A DNA stretch of 47,940 bases, taken from contig NZ_LNDJ01000056.1 in the NCBI RefSeq assembly GCF_001444505.1, positions 1-47,940 on the forward strand, in the 5' to 3' direction. Below the pieces are notes generated by a model. It was not told the origin of the DNA. It worked only from the letters and a program-made list of their open reading frames with translations, and made no database searches. Shown one piece after another: positions 17,514 through 27,705 of the stretch. The position numbers and the translations under genes are program-made. The stretch comes from Psychrobacter piscatorii. Its GTDB lineage: Bacteria; Pseudomonadota; Gammaproteobacteria; Pseudomonadales; Moraxellaceae. Position 1 is the stretch's first letter. Each line of letters opens with the position of its first letter.

Positions 17514-18065
17514 CTTAATGTCCTTGAGTCGGTGGGTTTACATTTCTCAATGTATAATGGATCACAATTGTTTATACTAGATTATAAATGATAATAGGTA
17601 AGAAAATGCATTGTTTGCTGTGAGCAGCATTATACTAGTAAAAGACTGCTTATACTGTATTTTTTGACTTATTTCTTTGACTTATATACCTTGCAACTGT
17701 ACTCAAGCCAATTTGAACAAAATCTTGCATATTTTTACTAAGAATGTTTAACAGCTTTTAGATAACCGTACATATGCAGCAACACAGAAGTGCAAGAATT
17801 TAGTATAAATTCAATCAATTATTAATATACGTAATATATTTAGTTGTAATTGATAAAAAGAATTTATATGCTACATGGAGTAATTAGTTTAAAGATAGCT
17901 TTTTGTATCAATCAATAAGAACATTACTGTATAACAGATAACTTATGTTATGATGCCGATTATTTTTGTGAAAGATGTAAAAAAATAACATCGATACAAA
18001 TTTATTAATACAAAACTGTTTTTAGTCGTTTTATGTGATTGCAGTAATAGAAGAGGCTTTTTGAT
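17514..18065. other. Intergenic region upstream of the capsule locus
   Basis: About 550 AT-rich bases between divergent rluB and wza. No ORF of substance. I looked for a JUMPStart/ops element (core GGCGGTAG) and did not find one. The region presumably holds the main capsule promoter; the best candidate is listed separately, leaving a leader of roughly 105 bases. Confidence 0.55.
17924..17954 (+). promoter_or_regulatory. Candidate capsule operon promoter (extended -10)
   Basis: TGT-TATGAT at 17946-17954 is an extended -10 element. The nearest -35-like hexamer, TTACTG at 17924-17929, is 19 bases away, which is long, but extended -10 promoters tolerate this. It would start transcription near 17961, ahead of wza. 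Confidence 0.4.
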
Positions 18066-19151
18066 ATGAGACAGACAACTAAGTTGTTGAGTGCAGCGTG
18101 TTTGTTAGCTAGTAGTATGCTCTATGGATGTGCTACTACAACCATCAATTCTGGGCTTCAAGCTGGTCAGTTACCGCCCAGTGGATCTTTTACTGCAGAG
18201 AATGGTATTAATTTCAATGTACTGCCATTGACTCTTGCCACATTGCCACCTAAACAAATCGCTCGCTCACAAATGAGTGCCAACCTATCTGACCTAGTAC
18301 GATCGTCTAATAGGATGAATTACCGTATTGCATCCTCTGATGTATTAAGTATTATTTTGGTAGATTATCCTGATATTAATGCTGCAGGAGCATCTGGTTA
18401 TCCTGTTGATCAGCAGGGGTTTATACAGTTTCCGTTGATAGGTCGTATACAAGCTGGCGGGCTAAGTGTTCCACAGTTCACTGCAAACCTAAGTTCAAGA
18501 TTGCAACGCTACCTAAAGTATGCAGATCCGCAAGTGAAAGTTGCTGAGTATCGAGGCAATAAGTTTTTTATCGATGGTGAGGTTAACAAGCCTGGTCAAT
18601 TCAATATTGCTGACGAACCTGTGTCATTATACAGTGCAATATCTATGGCTGGTGGTACGACGAGAGAAGGTAACTCAAACAGTATTGTATTGAGAAGAAA
18701 TGGTATTGATTATCGTATGGGATTACAGTCTCTGCAGCAGGCGGGATTATCAGCCAATCAAATTTATGTACAAGATGGTGACTCTATTCGTGTCAGTAGC
18801 GAAGACATCAATAAAGTGTATGTTTTGGGAGAGTTTGGCAAAGTTGCACCTGTACCTATTATTGACCAGGGGTTGAGCTTAGCGCAGGTGATTGGGGAGT
18901 CAGCTGGTCTGAATTCTAATACGGCTAATGCGGCTAAGATCTACGTAGTACGTGATCAACCTGAATATCAGCGTACAAATATATACTATGTAGATATGCA
19001 GGCGCTCACTAGCTTTCCACTGACTAGCCGGTTTGAGATGTTGCCTAATGATATTGTCTATGTCGACCCAACTGGTCTGACGCGCTGGAACCGTGTTATC
19101 AGTGCTTTGTTACCATCAACTTCAGCAATCAGAAGTTTTTCAACTTTATAG
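18066..19151 (+). CDS. wza: Capsular polysaccharide export lipoprotein Wza
   Basis: A 361-residue outer-membrane polysaccharide export lipoprotein. The signal peptide ends in MLYGC with a lipidated Cys near residue 22. The polysaccharide export domain covers about residues 80-170 (YRIASSDVLSIILVDYPD, QGFIQFPLIGRIQAGGLS, RYLKYADPQVKVAEYRGN), followed by two SLBB-type repeats (FFIDGEVNKPGQFNI and VYVLGEFGKVAPVPI) and a C-terminal amphipathic region ending in LPSTSAIRSFSTL, as in octameric Wza. First gene of the 18-gene locus. With Wzc it forms the trans-envelope export channel. Confidence 0.94.
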   Translation: MRQTTKLLSAACLLASSMLYGCATTTINSGLQAGQLPPSGSFTAENGINFNVLPLTLATLPPKQIARSQMSANLSDLVRSSNRMNYRIASSDVLSIILVDYPDINAAGASGYPVDQQGFIQFPLIGRIQAGGLSVPQFTANLSSRLQRYLKYADPQVKVAEYRGNKFFIDGEVNKPGQFNIADEPVSLYSAISMAGGTTREGNSNSIVLRRNGIDYRMGLQSLQQAGLSANQIYVQDGDSIRVSSEDINKVYVLGEFGKVAPVPIIDQGLSLAQVIGESAGLNSNTANAAKIYVVRDQPEYQRTNIYYVDMQALTSFPLTSRFEMLPNDIVYVDPTGLTRWNRVISALLPSTSAIRSFSTL

Positions 19152-19163
19152 GAAGTGATAAGC

Positions 19164-19595
19164 ATGGCGTTTGATAATATTTTGGTTGTTTGTGTAGGTA
19201 ATATTTGCCGTAGTCCAATGGCAGAAGCTTTATTAAAAGAGCGTTATCCTAACAAAGTAATTGACTCTGCAGGTGTTGGAGCTTTAATTGGACATCCCGC
19301 AGATTCATCTGCTCTCAAAATTATGTCTGAACAGCAGATAGATATTACAGACCATATAGCCAAACAAATCGACGAAAAATTAGCAAAAAAAGCTGACCTT
19401 ATTTTTACCATGTCAGATAGTCAGACTAAATGGATTGAGGAACGTTGGCCATTTTGCCGTGGTAAAACCTTCAAGCTTGGTCACTGGCAAAATAAGGATA
19501 TTGCTGACCCATATAAACATGAAATGAGCGCTTTTGAGACAGCATATCAAGATATTGTTGATGGTCTCGATCAGTGGGCCGATAAAATTAACTAA
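19164..19595 (+). CDS. wzb: Low molecular weight protein-tyrosine phosphatase Wzb
   Basis: A 143-residue low-molecular-weight tyrosine phosphatase that dephosphorylates the Wzc kinase and so supports cycles of capsule assembly. The P-loop VCVGNICRSPMAEALL places the nucleophile at Cys10 and the arginine at Arg16; the general acid lies in IADPYKHE near residue 113. I start at the ATG at 19164, with AGGAAG 8 bases before it, rather than the GTG nine bases earlier. It lies 12 bases after wza and is followed by wzc, the standard order. Confidence 0.94.
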   Translation: MAFDNILVVCVGNICRSPMAEALLKERYPNKVIDSAGVGALIGHPADSSALKIMSEQQIDITDHIAKQIDEKLAKKADLIFTMSDSQTKWIEERWPFCRGKTFKLGHWQNKDIADPYKHEMSAFETAYQDIVDGLDQWADKIN

Positions 19596-19640
19596 GTAAT
19601 GCTTATCCGATGAACAAGCTGAAGTGGTAGACCTATAGTT

Positions 19641-21920
19641 ATGAGTACAGATTCGAAAAATTTATCAAACCCTGTTTCGAAAGAAGATAATGATGACATT
19701 GATCTTATGGCGCTGCTATTTGCCATTTTGCGTGGCTGGAAAACTGTATTGTTTTTCGCATTAATTGGCTTATTGATTGGTGTGCTGTACGGGCGCTATG
19801 TGAACCCCACTTTCAAATCCGATGCTTTAATACAAATAGAGGAAAACTCTCAAGGTATATCAGCATTAGGTACAAATGCATCAGAGCTCATCGCTCCACA
19901 ATCGAGCAAAGCTCAGACAGAGTCCGAGCTGATAAGATCTCGTATGATACTTGAGCCTGTAGTAGATAAGTTAAACTTGCGTATACGTCTAACGGATCCT
20001 TCTATCGGCTATATTGATCGGATCAAAAGTGATCGCGTCGCTACCCAAGTTAACACTCCTGATGGTGTATCGTTACAAACAGAAGACGGCGATGCTCAGA
20101 TTAGCCAGTTCAATGTATCGCAAGCTTATCTTAATCAAACATTTACTCTGACCAAATCCGAAACAGGTTTTGTCCTGAGCAATGGGTTCGATGATTTTAA
20201 AGGCCAGTTGAATAAACCGCATTTATTTAAGGGTGTAGATGGTCAGATTCAGATTACTGTGACTGATTTACCTGACAACTCTCATCCTATCAACTTAGCC
20301 AAGCAATCTCTACAGATTACTACTGATTCAATAAACAGCAAGCTATCCGTAGTTGAGCAAGGGCAACAGACTGGTATTGTTGAACTGTCTATGACAGGGT
20401 CTAACCAACAGCAAGTCAGTTTGATATTGAAAGAAATAATTCTGTCTTATGTAGATCAGAACCAAACGCGGGGCTCTGAAGAAACAACCAGAACAATCAA
20501 GTTTATGGAAACACAGATCCCAGACTTGAAGAAAAAGTTAGAAGACTCTGAAGCAGTATTTAATAAATTCCGTAAAAAATACGGTACTATTGACGTTAGT
20601 AAAGAAGCTGAACTTTTATTATCAGAGAACTCTCAAATTGATACACAGATTAATGAGCTCAAGCTGAAAAAAGCTGATTTGACTACCTATTATACGGAAG
20701 AGCATCCATTAGTCATCCAGATCAACGAACAACTCGACGTACTTAATCGTAGAAAACAAAATATAGATGACACCATTGAAGGATTGCCGGAAATACAAAG
20801 GGAGTTCTTACAGTTGTCTGAAGATACAGCGATTAATAGAGAAATATACCTAACACTGCTAAAAAATTATGAACAGCTAAAAGTCGTGAGAGCTGGTCAG
20901 ATCGGCTACGCTCGTATTATTGATTTGCCTATCAATACTTTCAATGCTATTGCGCCAAATAAGCCACAAATTTGGGTGTTAGCAACGCTACTAAGCACTA
21001 TGGTAGGTGTATTGCTCGTACTCCTGAAAAACATGCTTAGAAATGTGGTTAAAGACCCTGAACGTATCGAAGCAAAAACGGGTGTACCTGTGGTCGCAAC
21101 GATTCCTCGTTCACATCTACTCACCAGATTAAGTAAAGATAAGAAAGCGCCTAATCGTTTGCTGGCTTATGCTGATAGTAACAGCTTGAGTTATGAAGCC
21201 ATCAAAAGCTTAAGAACGAGCCTGATGTTCGGTATGACGACACCAGAGCAAGCGGGCCAAAGGGCGAAAGTTATACTTATCACTGGTGAGAGTCCTGGCG
21301 TTGGTAAATCATTTATCTCGGCCAATCTAACGGAAGTTTTTGCTCAGTTAGACAAGAAGGTGCTGATTATGGACGCAGATATGCGCTTGGGTGAGCTGCA
21401 TAAAATATTTGGTATGACCCAATATAACGGTTTGGCCGACTATCTATCGCAAGATAAATTATCACAAAATATGACTGATTTTGCGCAGAATAACGCTCAA
21501 GTCCCAGAAGCTATCACCACCCAAAAGATCAGTAATCTAGCGAGCTTTATCCATCCGACCAATATAGATAATATTGATTTTATCCCAAGGGGCGAGTATC
21601 CACGCAATCCTGCATCACTGTTGTCTGATAGCAGGCTCAATAACCTAATGACAGAGTTGAGTCTACATTATGACTATATCATTATTGATTCACCGCCGAT
21701 CCTCGCAGCTTCCGATGCAATGATACTGGCGCAATATGCTAATAAAGTATTGATGGTAACTAGATACGATAACTCAATTGAGGGACAACTGGTCTATGCG
21801 GTCAATCAGATGAATAAGGCAAATATAGAAGTAGATGGTATTATCTTAAATGACGTACAGCAGGGTATCATGAGCAAATACAGCTATCATTATAGTTATG
21901 CCTATGGTAACAACCAGTAG
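19641..21920 (+). CDS. wzc: Wzc bacterial tyrosine kinase / polysaccharide co-polymerase
   Basis: A 759-residue inner-membrane protein. A Wzz-type chain-length domain spans two transmembrane helices (about residues 34-55 and 434-458) around a periplasmic coiled-coil region. The cytoplasmic BY-kinase domain has Walker A GESPGVGKS near residue 548, Walker A' VLIMDADMR near 573 and Walker B YIIIDSPP near 679. The C-terminus is a tyrosine cluster, YSYHYSYAYGNNQ, the autophosphorylation tail. Its phosphorylation state, reset by Wzb, controls polymer length and export through Wza. Full length, no sign of damage. Confidence 0.95.
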   Translation: MSTDSKNLSNPVSKEDNDDIDLMALLFAILRGWKTVLFFALIGLLIGVLYGRYVNPTFKSDALIQIEENSQGISALGTNASELIAPQSSKAQTESELIRSRMILEPVVDKLNLRIRLTDPSIGYIDRIKSDRVATQVNTPDGVSLQTEDGDAQISQFNVSQAYLNQTFTLTKSETGFVLSNGFDDFKGQLNKPHLFKGVDGQIQITVTDLPDNSHPINLAKQSLQITTDSINSKLSVVEQGQQTGIVELSMTGSNQQQVSLILKEIILSYVDQNQTRGSEETTRTIKFMETQIPDLKKKLEDSEAVFNKFRKKYGTIDVSKEAELLLSENSQIDTQINELKLKKADLTTYYTEEHPLVIQINEQLDVLNRRKQNIDDTIEGLPEIQREFLQLSEDTAINREIYLTLLKNYEQLKVVRAGQIGYARIIDLPINTFNAIAPNKPQIWVLATLLSTMVGVLLVLLKNMLRNVVKDPERIEAKTGVPVVATIPRSHLLTRLSKDKKAPNRLLAYADSNSLSYEAIKSLRTSLMFGMTTPEQAGQRAKVILITGESPGVGKSFISANLTEVFAQLDKKVLIMDADMRLGELHKIFGMTQYNGLADYLSQDKLSQNMTDFAQNNAQVPEAITTQKISNLASFIHPTNIDNIDFIPRGEYPRNPASLLSDSRLNNLMTELSLHYDYIIIDSPPILAASDAMILAQYANKVLMVTRYDNSIEGQLVYAVNQMNKANIEVDGIILNDVQQGIMSKYSYHYSYAYGNNQ

Positions 21921-21976
21921 TAAGCTTTTAAATAACTTAGTTCTTAAAAACGATGTGGGATGAATAGACAATCCAT

Positions 21977-23953
21977 ATGGTTGAAAAGTCTTTATATAGT
22001 GTCAAACGTAAGCCGAAGCTTATAGGTGGAAATGTGTTGCAATCTATCGCTCAGTACCTGTTGTCGCTGCCAAGATATGTCAAGCGTCTGATTTTGATTA
22101 GCGCAGACTTTATAATGGCTATTGCCTGTCTGTTTTTGTCACTATTATTGCGATATGGTTATATCGAGCTTCATATTAGTTTATGGACATTAAGTTTATA
22201 TGCCTTAATTCCTGTCATTGGTTTATACCTTGTAGGCTTTTATCATGGCGTATCTAGAGGGTTTCTTGATACGGTTATGAGTGGTGTATTGCAGCTGTTT
22301 TTTGTGCTGATTGTTTTTTATGAACTGATTATCTACTTTGATGTACTGCCACAAATACCTCGATCGACCCCTATTTTGTTTCTGTTTTTGCTTTATATCT
22401 GGCTGTGGAACAGTCGTCTGACAATTAAAGAATTATTGAAGCGATGGCAAGGTAAGCGTTTTGAGGGTGAGCTTATAGATTACGATAATATTTTGATTTA
22501 TGGTGCAGGTGAAGCAGGGCAGGAGTTGATGAAAGGTTTGAGCAATTCACATAAATATAGTGTGGTTGCTTTTGTTGACGATGATCGTCAGCTAACAGGT
22601 GCTCATATAATGGGGAAAAAGATTTACCATACTGATAACTTATTGGATATCGTAAATACCCTTGATATTGCCCAAGTGTTTTTGGCAGTACCCTCGATTA
22701 GCCGTGCTCGTAAGCGCAAAATTATTGAAAAGCTTTCACATATCTCTATCAAGATAAAAGAACTACCCAGTCTAAAAGAATTGGCTGACGAAAAAGTCAC
22801 GGTTAGCCATATGCGCAAGATCGATATATTAGACGTATTAGACCGCCAAACTGTAGAGCCTGACGAAGAGTTGCTAAAGAAAAATATCGCTCATAAATCT
22901 GTCTTGGTAACAGGGGCTGGTGGTTCTATCGGTAGTGAGTTATGCCGACAAATTATCAAAAATGAACCAACTTGTCTGGTGCTATACGAGCTGTCAGAGT
23001 TTGCACTTTATAGTATTCACCAAGAGCTTTTGGCAAAACAGGCTAGTAGTAATGAATATCAGGACATTCAAATCGTATCCATTATTGGCAATGTGACTGA
23101 TGAGCATAACCTTATGCGGATATTTCAGACTTATCATGTACAAACAGTCTATCATGCAGCAGCATATAAACATGTGCCTATGGTAGAGCACAATCCGTTT
23201 CAAGGGGTTATTAATAATAGTCGCGGTACTTACCATTGTGCGCGTGCTGCTATTCAAACAGATGTAGAAACCTTTGTTTTGATATCTACTGACAAAGCTG
23301 TCAGACCTACTAATGTCATGGGTGCCTCAAAACGTTTGGCAGAACTTGTGTGCCAGGCATTGAGTCATGAAGCTGCCTCAATAAAGCCAGATAGCAAAAC
23401 CTGTATTAGTATGGTTAGATTCGGCAATGTATTAGGTTCATCAGGATCTGTAGTACCTGTTTTTACCAAACAAATCGAAAAAGGTCTTCCGATTACTGTT
23501 ACCCACCCTGATGTAACACGCTATTTTATGACTATTCCAGAGGCTGCTAATCTAGTCATACAGGCAGGCGCTATGGCGCAAGGTGGTGAAGTTTTTGTCT
23601 TGAATATGGGAGAGCCAGTAAAGATTGTCGATTTGGCTCAGCGTATGATTCACCTAAGTGGGCATGAGGTCAAAGACGATAAGCATCCTAATGGTGATAT
23701 CGAAATTGTCTTTACAGGCCTTCGTCCCGGTGAGAAGCTCTATGAAGAGCTCATAATCGGTGATGACAATGTTGAAGAAACTGCTCATCCTCTTATTATG
23801 CAAGCGATGGAGCATAGGTTTTCTCTAACAGATCTTGAACGGGTATTAGAGAAGTTACCAGAAAAATCTCAATTATACGACGTTGTATGGTTAAAGTTGC
23901 AGTTCAAACATTTTGTAGATGGATATAAAGAAGATACTACAGTTCACTCCTAA
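21977..23953 (+). CDS. Membrane UDP-GlcNAc 4,6-dehydratase (PglF/WbpM/CapD type)
   Basis: A 658-residue nucleotide-sugar dehydratase. Four N-terminal transmembrane segments (about residues 30-150) are followed by a first Rossmann fold (ILIYGAGEAGQEL near 173) and a second catalytic short-chain dehydrogenase domain (VLVTGAGGSIGSELC near 309). STDKAVRPTNVMGASKRLAE contains the modified catalytic triad of this class, with Met in place of the usual Tyr. It produces UDP-4-keto-6-deoxy-GlcNAc. The aminotransferase (37051) and acetyltransferase (36334) at the other end of the locus would turn this into UDP-diNAcBac/QuiNAc4NAc, which the PglC-type transferase (35727) then uses. Equivalents are called gdr or pglF. 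Confidence 0.9.
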   Translation: MVEKSLYSVKRKPKLIGGNVLQSIAQYLLSLPRYVKRLILISADFIMAIACLFLSLLLRYGYIELHISLWTLSLYALIPVIGLYLVGFYHGVSRGFLDTVMSGVLQLFFVLIVFYELIIYFDVLPQIPRSTPILFLFLLYIWLWNSRLTIKELLKRWQGKRFEGELIDYDNILIYGAGEAGQELMKGLSNSHKYSVVAFVDDDRQLTGAHIMGKKIYHTDNLLDIVNTLDIAQVFLAVPSISRARKRKIIEKLSHISIKIKELPSLKELADEKVTVSHMRKIDILDVLDRQTVEPDEELLKKNIAHKSVLVTGAGGSIGSELCRQIIKNEPTCLVLYELSEFALYSIHQELLAKQASSNEYQDIQIVSIIGNVTDEHNLMRIFQTYHVQTVYHAAAYKHVPMVEHNPFQGVINNSRGTYHCARAAIQTDVETFVLISTDKAVRPTNVMGASKRLAELVCQALSHEAASIKPDSKTCISMVRFGNVLGSSGSVVPVFTKQIEKGLPITVTHPDVTRYFMTIPEAANLVIQAGAMAQGGEVFVLNMGEPVKIVDLAQRMIHLSGHEVKDDKHPNGDIEIVFTGLRPGEKLYEELIIGDDNVEETAHPLIMQAMEHRFSLTDLERVLEKLPEKSQLYDVVWLKLQFKHFVDGYKEDTTVHS

Positions 23954-23993
23954 TTTGGAAAACACTCATTGATAAGGTTGGTTGATAGATACT

Positions 23994-25271
23994 ATGCTAA
24001 ATATTGATAATATTAAAATTGCCGTTATTGGTCTTGGTTACGTGGGGCTACCATTAGCAGTAGAGTTCGGTAAAAATCACTCGGTTATAGGCTTTGATAT
24101 CAATGCTGAACGTATTTCAGCACTCAATACAGGTATTGATCATACCTTAGAAGTCGGTGAAGAGGAGCTGGCAGAAGCTACACATTTAAGATATAGCTCA
24201 GATATCAATGAGTTAAAGGACTGTAACTTCTTTATCGTCACTGTACCGACGCCTATCGATGATTATAAACAGCCCGATCTTACGCCTTTAATTAAAGCCT
24301 CAGAAGCTATCGGTAGTCTACTTAAAAAAGACGATATTGTGGTTTATGAATCGACCGTTTACCCTGGGGCCACAGAAGAAGTTTGTATTCCGGTGTTAGA
24401 GAAAGTGTCAGGATTGAGCTTTAACCAAGACTTTTATGCAGGTTATAGCCCTGAGCGTATTAACCCAGGTGATAAAGAGCACCGTGTAACCAATATTTTA
24501 AAGGTTACTGCTGGCTCAACGCCAGAAGTGGCAGACTTGGTAGACGAGGTCTATAACCTTGTGATCACTGCGGGTACACATAAAGCTGCCTCTATTAAAG
24601 TGGCTGAAGCAGCAAAGGTGATTGAAAACACCCAAAGAGATGTCAATATTGCCTTAATTAATGAGTTAGCCGTTATCTTTAATAAGATGGGTATCGATAC
24701 CCAAGCAGTCTTAGAAGCGGCTGGCACCAAGTGGAACTTTTTACCGTTTCGTCCAGGCCTCGTCGGTGGTCATTGCATCGGTGTAGACCCTTATTACTTG
24801 ACACATAAAGCGCAAGCGATTGGCTATAACCCAGAGATTATATTGGCTGGTCGTCGCTTGAATGACAGCATGGGTGAGTATGTAGTCACGCAACTGGTTA
24901 AAACAATGATTAAAAAGCGTATTCAAGTTGAAGGGGCAAAAGTTCTGGTCTTAGGGCTGAGTTTCAAAGAAAACTGCCCTGATGTGCGTAATACCAAGGT
25001 CATCGACATTGTCCATGAGCTAGAAGAATATAATATCGACGTTGATGTCTATGACCCTTGGGTAGATAAAGCAGAAGCTGAGCGTGAGTATAATATTACG
25101 CCTATCAGCAAACCTACTGTAAATAACTATGATGGTATTATCTTAGCCGTCGCGCATAATGAGTTCGTCGATCTAGGTATCGAGCAGATTAGAGCGTTTG
25201 GAAAGAATGAACACGTGCTTTACGATTTAAAGTATGTTTTCACTAAAGAAGACACTGATATCCGCCTATAA
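23994..25271 (+). CDS. tviB: UDP-GlcNAc 6-dehydrogenase, TviB/WbpA type
   Basis: A 425-residue nucleotide-sugar dehydrogenase that oxidises UDP-GlcNAc to UDP-GlcNAc[20 protein letters not shown] is the N-terminal NAD-binding motif; [30 protein letters not shown] and [14 protein letters not shown] follow; [12 protein letters not shown] carries the catalytic cysteine near residue 260; [20 protein letters not shown] is the C-terminal UDP-binding motif. The [11 protein letters not shown] form is that of TviB/WbpA rather than UDP-glucose dehydrogenase. The frame opens with a TTG four codons earlier (23982) that has AAGG close by; ATG at 23994 is preferred by homology. Paired with tviC. Confidence 0.9.
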   Translation: MLNIDNIKIAVIGLGYVGLPLAVEFGKNHSVIGFDINAERISALNTGIDHTLEVGEEELAEATHLRYSSDINELKDCNFFIVTVPTPIDDYKQPDLTPLIKASEAIGSLLKKDDIVVYESTVYPGATEEVCIPVLEKVSGLSFNQDFYAGYSPERINPGDKEHRVTNILKVTAGSTPEVADLVDEVYNLVITAGTHKAASIKVAEAAKVIENTQRDVNIALINELAVIFNKMGIDTQAVLEAAGTKWNFLPFRPGLVGGHCIGVDPYYLTHKAQAIGYNPEIILAGRRLNDSMGEYVVTQLVKTMIKKRIQVEGAKVLVLGLSFKENCPDVRNTKVIDIVHELEEYNIDVDVYDPWVDKAEAEREYNITPISKPTVNNYDGIILAVAHNEFVDLGIEQIRAFGKNEHVLYDLKYVFTKEDTDIRL

Positions 25272-25294
25272 ATTTATAAAAAATACGGAAAGTA

Positions 25295-26329
25295 ATGGTT
25301 ATGACGTTAACTGCATATGAAAAAATTAAAGAGTCGCTAATTAACGAGCCAAAGACATGGTTAATTACTGGGGTAGCGGGGTTCATTGGTTCTAATTTAC
25401 TTGAAACTTTACTATTACTAAATCAAAAAGTAGTCGGTTTAGATAATTTTGCGACGGGTTTTCAGCATAATTTAGATGAAGTACAGGGTTTGGTCAGCAA
25501 AGATCAGTGGCAGAGCTTTACCTTTATAGAAGGTGATATTCGTAATTTAAATGACTGTCAGACAGCATGTACAGGCGTGGATTATGTCCTGCATCAAGCG
25601 GCTTTAGGTTCTGTACCGCGTTCAATTGCTGATCCTATAAATACCAACGATACCAATATTTCTGGGTTTTTGAATATGCTGGTCGCTGCTCGTGATGCCA
25701 AGGTATTGAGCTTTACTTATGCGGCTAGTAGCTCAACATATGGAGATCATCCCGCCTTGCCAAAAGTGGAAGAGAACATTGGCAACCCATTATCTCCTTA
25801 TGCAGTTACTAAGTACGTCAATGAGCTTTATGCTGATGTATTTGCTCGTACCTATGGTTTTAAAACTATTGGTCTGAGATACTTCAATATTTTTGGCAAA
25901 AGACAAACACCAGATGGTGCATATGCTGCTGTTATACCTAAATGGACCGCAGGTATGATTCAGGGTGATAGTGTTTTCATAAATGGCGACGGAGAGACCA
26001 GTCGTGATTTTAACTTTATCGAAAATGCAGTGCAGGCCAACCTTTTAGCAGCAACTGCTGATGAAGAGGCTAAGAACGAAATCTATAATGTGGCAGTCGG
26101 TGGCCGCACTACACTTAATGTATTATTTACTGCGTTAAAGCAAAATTTAGCTATTAATGGAGTTAGTTATACTCATGAACCAGTATTCCGTGACTTCAGA
26201 GAGGGTGATGTTCGTCATAGCCAAGCTGATATCAGCAAAATACAAAACGCTTTAGGCTATGCGCCGAATTTTGATGTAATGGCTGGGATACAGAAAGCTA
26301 TGCCTTGGTATGTAGAGCTTTTAAGTTGA
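25295..26329 (+). CDS. tviC: UDP-N-acetylglucosaminuronate 4-epimerase, TviC/WbpP type
   Basis: A 344-residue SDR-family epimerase, likely converting UDP-GlcNAcA to UDP-GalNAc[21 protein letters not shown] is the NAD-binding motif; [16 protein letters not shown] and the catalytic [13 protein letters not shown] with [12 protein letters not shown] (Tyr-x3-Lys) follow; [21 protein letters not shown] is the substrate loop of the TviC/WbpP group. The gene follows tviB by 23 bases. Two start codons are possible (25295 or 25301). Together with tviB it predicts an acidic hexosaminuronic acid in the capsule. Confidence 0.9.
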   Translation: MVMTLTAYEKIKESLINEPKTWLITGVAGFIGSNLLETLLLLNQKVVGLDNFATGFQHNLDEVQGLVSKDQWQSFTFIEGDIRNLNDCQTACTGVDYVLHQAALGSVPRSIADPINTNDTNISGFLNMLVAARDAKVLSFTYAASSSTYGDHPALPKVEENIGNPLSPYAVTKYVNELYADVFARTYGFKTIGLRYFNIFGKRQTPDGAYAAVIPKWTAGMIQGDSVFINGDGETSRDFNFIENAVQANLLAATADEEAKNEIYNVAVGGRTTLNVLFTALKQNLAINGVSYTHEPVFRDFREGDVRHSQADISKIQNALGYAPNFDVMAGIQKAMPWYVELLS

Positions 26330-26370
26330 AAAGGGTTGAATTAGTTAGTAATTATTCTAAAAAAATACTG

Positions 26371-27678
26371 ATGCGATTCTCTAAAAAATTAGGAAACCAT
26401 GATTCAGTAACTGTTTTTAAAGGGATGTTCACTTTAGCGTTAGGTTCGAGTGCAGCGAGAATAATAGGTATATTGAGCATTCCAATTATTACACGTATAT
26501 ATACTCCTGCTGATTATGGATTATTGGCGTTGTATATATCTATTACTTCTATATTAGTTTCATTAACAACTCTAAAGTTTAGTACCGCATTGCCGTTACC
26601 TAAAGCAGATGCTCTGGCTATTAACCTTCTGGCTTTAAGTATATTCATACTCGTTGGCTTTTTGACACTGCTCTCTTTATGTTTATTTCTTTTTGGCGAA
26701 ATAATTCTTAGCTGGTTTGACATGTCTGAGATTTTGAGTTTGAGATGGTTGATAGTTCTCGGCGTTGGAGGTTCTGCTTTTTATGAGATACTAAGCCTGT
26801 GGGCTACAAGAAAAAGAAAATATAAAGTTATAGCTAAAACTCAATTTGTTCAATCTTTACTAGGTAATGGAGCTAAAATAATATTAGGACTATTGTCATT
26901 CAAAGCAGTAGGGCTAATAACTGGTCAGTTTCTTGCACAGAGTACAGGATTATTCAGACTTATTAGAGAGTTTATAGATGATTTTAAAAAATTAATTCCT
27001 TTTATTACTAAGAAAAGGATGATGTTAGTAGCAGGATATTATAGAGAGTTTCCGTATTTCCGATTACCTTCACAGACATTGTTGCAACTTTCTAGCAATG
27101 CACCTGTATTGATGATGGCTACTTTATATGGCAAAGAAGTAACTGGTCAACTTAGTTTGGCTATTTTAGCAGTATCACTACCTACAGGTTTGATTGGTCA
27201 AGCCATGGCTAAAGCTTTTTATGCAGAAATAGCGGTCATTGGAAAGCGAAATTTAAATAGAATAAAAACACTAACCATAGATGTGCAAAAAAGGCTATTT
27301 ATCTTAGGCCTCCCACTAACAGTTTTAGTTATGATACTTGCTCAACCTATATTTTACCTAGTGTTTGGTCCAGAATGGGCTATAGCTGGAAAGTATACTA
27401 CAATTTTGGCACCTTTTGTGCTGTTACAGTTTACTTCAAACCCTTTGATGCAGGTCTTAAATATAGTAGGCTCTCAAATAACTTTTCTAATAATAAATAT
27501 TATTAGAATATTGGGTTTAGGGGCGTTGTTCTTTTTTTTTAAAGGTTATACTTTGTCGCCTCAAAGTTTTGTGATCGTGCTTAGCTTTTATTTGTGTATC
27601 TATTACTTAGGTACAACAGCTTTTATTTTTTTTACGGTACATAAATCTGCTGCTCAGCAAGAGCAAAGAGCGGTATAA
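26371..27678 (+). CDS. wzx: Wzx-type oligosaccharide flippase
   Basis: A polytopic membrane protein of about 435 residues with roughly 12 hydrophobic segments, of the polysaccharide-flippase/MATE-like group. SSAARIIGILSIPIITRIYT and DYGLLALYISITSILV near the N-terminus are typical of Wzx. It would flip undecaprenyl-diphosphate-linked capsule repeat units to the periplasm. The frame is open from a TTG at 26305 that overlaps tviC, but the usual start before the first membrane segment is nearer ATG 26371; no clear ribosome site supports either, so the start is uncertain. From here the DNA becomes more AT-rich with many AGA and ATA codons, marking the variable centre of the locus. Confidence 0.82.
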   Translation: MRFSKKLGNHDSVTVFKGMFTLALGSSAARIIGILSIPIITRIYTPADYGLLALYISITSILVSLTTLKFSTALPLPKADALAINLLALSIFILVGFLTLLSLCLFLFGEIILSWFDMSEILSLRWLIVLGVGGSAFYEILSLWATRKRKYKVIAKTQFVQSLLGNGAKIILGLLSFKAVGLITGQFLAQSTGLFRLIREFIDDFKKLIPFITKKRMMLVAGYYREFPYFRLPSQTLLQLSSNAPVLMMATLYGKEVTGQLSLAILAVSLPTGLIGQAMAKAFYAEIAVIGKRNLNRIKTLTIDVQKRLFILGLPLTVLVMILAQPIFYLVFGPEWAIAGKYTTILAPFVLLQFTSNPLMQVLNIVGSQITFLIINIIRILGLGALFFFFKGYTLSPQSFVIVLSFYLCIYYLGTTAFIFFTVHKSAAQQEQRAV

Positions 27679-27705
27679 GTTTTCAATATGACTATGGGGT
27701 TCGTG

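Noticed and set aside
17514..18065. JUMPStart/ops element upstream of wza
   Set aside because: I looked for the GGCGGTAG core and related sequence and did not find it.
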